A stretch of 8,053 nucleotides of DNA. It comes from Propionibacteriaceae bacterium (GTDB lineage: Bacteria > Actinomycetota > Actinomycetes > Propionibacteriales > Propionibacteriaceae). Each line of letters begins with the position of its first letter. The stretch's first letter is position 1. Shown here one piece after another: positions 6,074 to 8,053 of the stretch. Made by a program: the position numbers and the translations under genes. The stretch covers positions 4,405 through 12,457 of the forward strand of contig PMBM01000156.1 in NCBI GenBank assembly GCA_003153855.1, in the 5' to 3' direction. The notes below the pieces were generated by a model. That model was given only the letters and a program-made list of their open reading frames with translations, did not search any database and was not told the origin of the DNA.

Positions 6074-6370
6074 ATGGCGACCGACTACGACGCGCCCCGC
6101 AAGACCGACGAGGACTCGAACGAGGACAGTCTCGAAGAACTCAAGAGCCGACGCAACGACAAGAACTCCGGCAAGGTCGATGAGGACGAGGCAGAGGCTG
6201 CCGAGGCGTTCGAGCTCCCCGGCGCTGACCTCTCGCACGAAGAGCTCACCGTGCGGGTCCTCCCGCGCCAGGCCGACGAGTTCACCTGCGCGTCCTGCTT
6301 CCTCGTGAAGCACCGCAGCCAGATCGCAGAGACCCGCAACGGGCAGACCTACTGCGTCGACTGCGTCTAG
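6074..6370 (+). CDS. DUF4193 family zinc-ribbon protein
   Basis: A 98-residue protein. Residues 1-60 are highly charged and probably disordered, rich in Asp/Glu with a basic patch KSRRNDKNSGK (24-34). The C-terminal part (about 57-98) has two CxxC pairs, C72/C75 and C94/C97, spaced as in a small zinc ribbon. DUF4193 is widespread in Actinobacteria, with Rv2699c as the tuberculosis relative, and its role is unknown. Acidic small zinc ribbons often act by docking on larger machines such as RNA polymerase or the ribosome; that is only an analogy. The ATG at 6074 follows GAAGGG by 3 bases. The frame is open back to 6002, but those codons do not resemble the family N-terminus. The gene is divergent from sepH. 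Confidence 0.9.
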   Translation: MATDYDAPRKTDEDSNEDSLEELKSRRNDKNSGKVDEDEAEAAEAFELPGADLSHEELTVRVLPRQADEFTCASCFLVKHRSQIAETRNGQTYCVDCV

Positions 6371-6393
6371 CGGACACGGTCCACTAGGCACGA

Positions 6394-6409
6394 GGGCGTC
6401 GAGGCGCCC
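6394..6409. terminator. Hairpin between convergent DUF4193 and DUF4235 genes
   Basis: GGGCG (6394-6398) and CGCCC (6405-6409) form a 5-bp GC stem with a 6-base loop in the 45-base gap between two convergent genes. It reads equally from both strands and could serve as a bidirectional stop. There is no T-run in either direction and the stem is short. Confidence 0.35.
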
Positions 6410-6415
6410 GGCTTC

Positions 6416-6676
6416 TCAGGAGCTTGCGCCCGACTGCCACTGGCGGATCTTGCGGTTGGCGAACCGGCCCATCAGCATCTGGGCCACCCCGACGCCGATC
6501 GACGACGCCACGAACCAGGTGATCGCTTCGCGCGTAGGCACGTCAGGGTCGTGCGGATCGGGGGGCGTGTCGCCGGTGGCGACCTGCCAGAGCTTCCGAA
6601 CCACGAACTGGGCGATGAATGTCGTGAGGGCACCGACGATCGCCGGGTATGCCTTCTCGAGGATCTTGTCGTTCAT
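6416..6676 (-). CDS. DUF4235 family small membrane protein
   Basis: An 86-residue protein with two predicted membrane helices, about residues 10-27 (YPAIVGALTTFIAQFVVR) and 51-69 (AITWFVASSIGVGVAQMLM). They are joined by a proline- and aspartate-rich loop (36-48, DTPPDPHDPDVP). The C-terminus is basic (RFANRKIRQW) and by the positive-inside rule probably cytoplasmic, which would place the loop outside. This matches the DUF4235 family of actinobacterial membrane proteins with no known role. The ATG at 6676 is preceded by AGGAGG (6681-6686) at 4 bases and by a good -10, TAGGAT. The gene is monocistronic and inserted on the opposite strand between DUF4193 and DUF3093. The open frame extends upstream far past 6676, but that part is the antisense of the DUF3093 and dut genes. 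Confidence 0.85.
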   Translation of the reverse strand: MNDKILEKAYPAIVGALTTFIAQFVVRKLWQVATGDTPPDPHDPDVPTREAITWFVASSIGVGVAQMLMGRFANRKIRQWQSGASS

Positions 6677-6701
6677 GCAGCCTCCTGGTCGCGTGGAGCC
6701 A

Positions 6702-6707
6702 ATCCTA
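6702..6707 (-). promoter_or_regulatory. -10 element TAGGAT of the DUF4235 gene
   Basis: TAGGAT is close to the ideal actinobacterial -10 hexamer. It lies 25 bases upstream of the ATG at 6676, leaving room for a short leader with the AGGAGG site. No clear -35 sequence is present 16-19 bases upstream. Confidence 0.55.
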
Positions 6708-6774
6708 GTGGCGCGTCGTCGGAGTTCCTGTGCGGTGGCGTGATCCGAGTGCGCGCATCCAGCCGGCTCGCCTA

Positions 6775-6787
6775 CCGCCGCGGGCGG
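6775..6787. repeat. GC-rich inverted repeat CCGCC-GCG-GGCGG
   Basis: A perfect 5-bp inverted repeat with a 3-base loop lies in the 144-base divergent region between the DUF4235 and DUF3093 genes, 22 bases before the DUF3093 -10 candidate. It could be an operator or a chance GC palindrome; nothing else in the sequence decides. Confidence 0.2.
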
Positions 6788-6808
6788 AACCTGCGGGCGG
6801 GCGACGGG

Positions 6809-6814
6809 TACTCT
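6809..6814 (+). promoter_or_regulatory. Candidate -10 element (TACTCT) of DUF3093-dut
   Basis: TACTCT matches TANNNT and is 6 bases before the GTG at 6821, with no ribosome binding site between them. A leaderless DUF3093-dut transcript is implied. Confidence 0.5.
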
Positions 6815-6820
6815 GACGCC

Positions 6821-7267
6821 GTGACGTACGCCGAGCGGCTGAGGCCGCCGATCCTGTGGTGGATCGTCGTGGCGCTGCTGGCGTCGACGTTCGTGGTCGC
6901 GGTGGCTGTCTTCCTCCCCATCTGGGTCGTGCTGGCCAGCCTGGTCGTGGCGATCGCCATCGTGGTCGGCCTGATGTTGGCGTTCACGGCGACGATCCGG
7001 ACCGCTCCGAGCGGCTTCAGCGTGGCCCGGTCCACCCTGGAATGGGCGTACGTGGGCGCGACGACTCCGCTCGACAAGGCCGAGGTACGGAAGCGACTCG
7101 GCCCGGATGCGGACCCCCGAGCCTTCGTCATGTACCGCTCGTACGTGGACGAGGCGCTCGAGATCACGGTCGACGACCCGGCCGACCCCCACCCGTACTG
7201 GCTGGTGTCGACGCATGACGCGGCACGGCTGGCGACGGCGATCGAGACGGCGAAGGACGCGGCATGA
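6821..7267 (+). CDS. DUF3093 family membrane protein
   Basis: A 148-residue protein. Two closely spaced hydrophobic helices, about residues 11-31 and 34-54, form an N-terminal membrane hairpin. A soluble domain of about 90 residues follows, containing [22 protein letters not shown] (64-85), which is mostly beta-strand-like. It ends with [17 protein letters not shown] (125-141), where a strand leads into a terminal helix. This is the DUF3093 layout; the relative Rv2698 of M. tuberculosis is annotated only as a transmembrane protein. No function is known. The GTG start has no ribosome binding site but a TANNNT element 6 bases upstream, so translation is probably leaderless. The stop overlaps the dut start (ATGA, 7264-7267), placing both in one operon. 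The frame is open upstream to 6551, but that segment is antisense to DUF4235. Confidence 0.87.
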   Translation: MTYAERLRPPILWWIVVALLASTFVVAVAVFLPIWVVLASLVVAIAIVVGLMLAFTATIRTAPSGFSVARSTLEWAYVGATTPLDKAEVRKRLGPDADPRAFVMYRSYVDEALEITVDDPADPHPYWLVSTHDAARLATAIETAKDAA

Positions 7268-7761
7268 CAGCGGAGCGGGTGACGGTACGGGTGAGGCTCC
7301 TGGATCCGGAGATGAAGGTGCCCTCGTACGCGCATCCCGGCGACGCCGGCGCCGACCTGGCGATCGCCCACGACGTCGAGATCGCACCGGGGCAACGCAT
7401 GCTCGTGGGGACCGGCATCGCCCTGGAGATCCCGGACGGCTGGGTCTGTCTCGTCCATCCGCGCTCGGGGCTGGCGGCACGGTACGGGCTGACGATGGTC
7501 AATGCGCCCGGGACGATCGACTCGGGTTTCCGCGGCGAGATCAAGGTCAACCTGCTCAACACCGACACGTCCGCGACCGTGCGGCTGCGGCGGGGGGACA
7601 ACGTCGGACAGCTGGTCTTCCAACGTGTGGGCTGGGCCAGCTTCGAGGTGACGGACCAGCTCAGCGACTCGATTCGCGGCGAGCACGGGCACGGGTCGAG
7701 CGGCGGGGTCGCAGGGTGGACTAGCGTTGGTACGGACCTTTCCCCATCGCCTCAGGAGTGA
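7264..7761 (+). CDS. dut: Deoxyuridine 5'-triphosphate nucleotidohydrolase (dUTPase)
   Basis: A 165-residue trimeric-type dUTPase that hydrolyses dUTP to dUMP and pyrophosphate, keeping uracil out of DNA and feeding thymidylate synthesis. The five motifs are visible: I, DAGADL (27-32); II, PRSGL (66-70); [14 protein letters not shown] (83-93) with catalytic D86; [13 protein letters not shown] (109-119); [11 protein letters not shown] (138-147). Motif III has F89 where tyrosine is common. Motif V has H143 where many bacteria have phenylalanine; mycobacterial dUTPase also uses histidine here. About 18 residues follow motif V ([10 protein letters not shown] onward), longer than the usual tail, and their codons overlap a promoter-like sequence for the next gene. 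The ATG overlaps the DUF3093 stop, with GAAGGA 6 bases upstream. Identity is secure. Confidence 0.96.
   Translation: MTAERVTVRVRLLDPEMKVPSYAHPGDAGADLAIAHDVEIAPGQRMLVGTGIALEIPDGWVCLVHPRSGLAARYGLTMVNAPGTIDSGFRGEIKVNLLNTDTSATVRLRRGDNVGQLVFQRVGWASFEVTDQLSDSIRGEHGHGSSGGVAGWTSVGTDLSPSPQE
7722..7727 (+). promoter_or_regulatory. Candidate -10 element (TAGCGT) of the DUF3710 gene, inside dut
   Basis: TAGCGT fits TANNNT and lies 36 bases before the GTG at 7764, within the codons of the dut C-terminal tail. It would give a leader of about 30 bases containing the AGGAG ribosome binding site (7754-7758). No TTGACA-like -35 is evident. The DUF3710 gene may also be read from the upstream dut transcript. 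Confidence 0.4.
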
Positions 7762-7763
7762 TC

Positions 7764-8053
7764 GTGATCTTCGGCCGCAAGAAGCAGCAGGCCAGCCCCA
7801 CGGAGCCGGACCCAGCTGACATCGCTGACGAGCTGGACGAGGACGACCTCGAGGACGACTCCGACGAGGAGGCGACCGACGCGACGGACGAGGACGAGTT
7901 GGACGAGGACTTCGACGACGACGAAGAAGTCGACGACGAGGCTGACGAGTGGATCGCGTTCGACGAGTCCGAGGACTGGCGTGAGGAAGGCCCGTTCGAC
8001 ATCGACGAGGTCGACCTCGAGGCCGACGACATCGCGCGCCTCGATCTCGGAGC
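7764..8053 (+). CDS. DUF3710 family protein, N-terminal fragment
   Basis: The first 96 codons are present; the gene runs off the right edge. After a basic start (MIFGRKKQQ), residues 21-62 are an extremely acidic, probably disordered tract with 30 Asp/Glu in 42 positions. The conserved family start then follows: GPFDIDEVDLEADD (76-89) and IARLDLG. DUF3710 proteins (Rv2696c in M. tuberculosis) are conserved in Actinobacteria beside dut and have no established function. The GTG at 7764 follows AGGAG by 5 bases and lies 2 bases after the dut stop. An in-frame GTG at 7758 overlaps that ribosome binding site and is less likely. The fold and the rest of the domain cannot be judged from this fragment. 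Confidence 0.88.
   Translation, partial: MIFGRKKQQASPTEPDPADIADELDEDDLEDDSDEEATDATDEDELDEDFDDDEEVDDEADEWIAFDESEDWREEGPFDIDEVDLEADDIARLDLG

Noticed and set aside
5950..6183. A small plus-strand open frame between sepH and DUF4193
   Set aside because: Its second half overlaps DUF4193 in another frame. The first half has no ribosome binding site or conserved-looking sequence.
6677..7480. Upstream extension of the DUF4235 reading frame
   Set aside because: It lies antisense to DUF3093 and dut. AGGAGG and TAGGAT place the true start at 6676.
7721..8032. A serine-rich minus-strand open frame of 103 codons
   Set aside because: The serine runs are the antisense of the GAC/GAG-rich acidic tract of the DUF3710 gene.
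1..8053. A possible defence island, biosynthetic cluster or mobile element
   Set aside because: No nuclease, methylase, toxin-antitoxin, transposase, integrase, tRNA or direct-repeat boundary is visible. Base composition and codon use look uniform across the window.

Overview
The window is high-GC DNA with an actinobacterial gene set: SepH, DUF5998, DUF4193, DUF4235, DUF3093 and DUF3710 families, a ParC-type topoisomerase start and a dUTPase. Several GTG starts and apparently leaderless genes fit this. The gene content and the abundance of GTAC tetranucleotides would suit a Nocardioidaceae-like member of Propionibacteriales, but that placement is inference. I see no RNA gene, insertion sequence, phage gene, CRISPR array or origin. 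This is a housekeeping stretch of chromosome, not a mobile or defence island. Gene density is very high and the longest gap is 197 bases.

Left part (1-1275, minus strand): the first 34 codons of a ParC-type topoisomerase subunit run off the left edge. Upstream of it lies an App1-family (DUF2183) predicted phosphatidate phosphatase. The two are separated by an 8-bp-stem hairpin that abuts the App1 stop codon.

Middle plus-strand block (1320-3903): a DUF5998 gene overlaps an alkaline-phosphatase-superfamily phosphodiesterase gene by ATGA. A two-domain 3-mercaptopyruvate-type sulfurtransferase follows from its own apparently leaderless promoter.

Middle minus-strand block (3900-5876): sepH, encoding an actinobacterial FtsZ regulator, is followed after 3 bases by an epoxide-hydrolase-like alpha/beta hydrolase. 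The hydrolase ribosome binding site lies inside the last sepH codons. This two-gene unit meets the sulfurtransferase gene tail to tail, and both stop codons share one CTAG.

Right part (6074-8053): sepH is divergent from a small zinc-ribbon DUF4193 gene across a 197-base regulatory region. Then come a convergent small membrane protein (DUF4235, minus strand) and a plus-strand run of DUF3093 membrane protein, dut and the start of a DUF3710 gene. DUF3093 and dut overlap by ATGA. The dut 3' end appears to carry the DUF3710 promoter. The DUF4193/DUF3093/dut/DUF3710 neighbourhood matches Rv2699c-Rv2696c of Mycobacterium tuberculosis as I recall it, but here DUF3093 reads with dut instead of away from it.

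Functionally the region mixes chromosome topology (ParC), division (SepH), nucleotide-pool hygiene (Dut), and lipid, phosphate or sulfur metabolism with several conserved but uncharacterised actinobacterial families. I did not find a convincing undescribed multi-gene system. The points most worth checking are the coupled sepH-hydrolase pair, the divergent sepH/DUF4193 control region, the re-oriented DUF3093-dut pair, repeated leaderless promoters, and a GTA-before-C codon-context bias.
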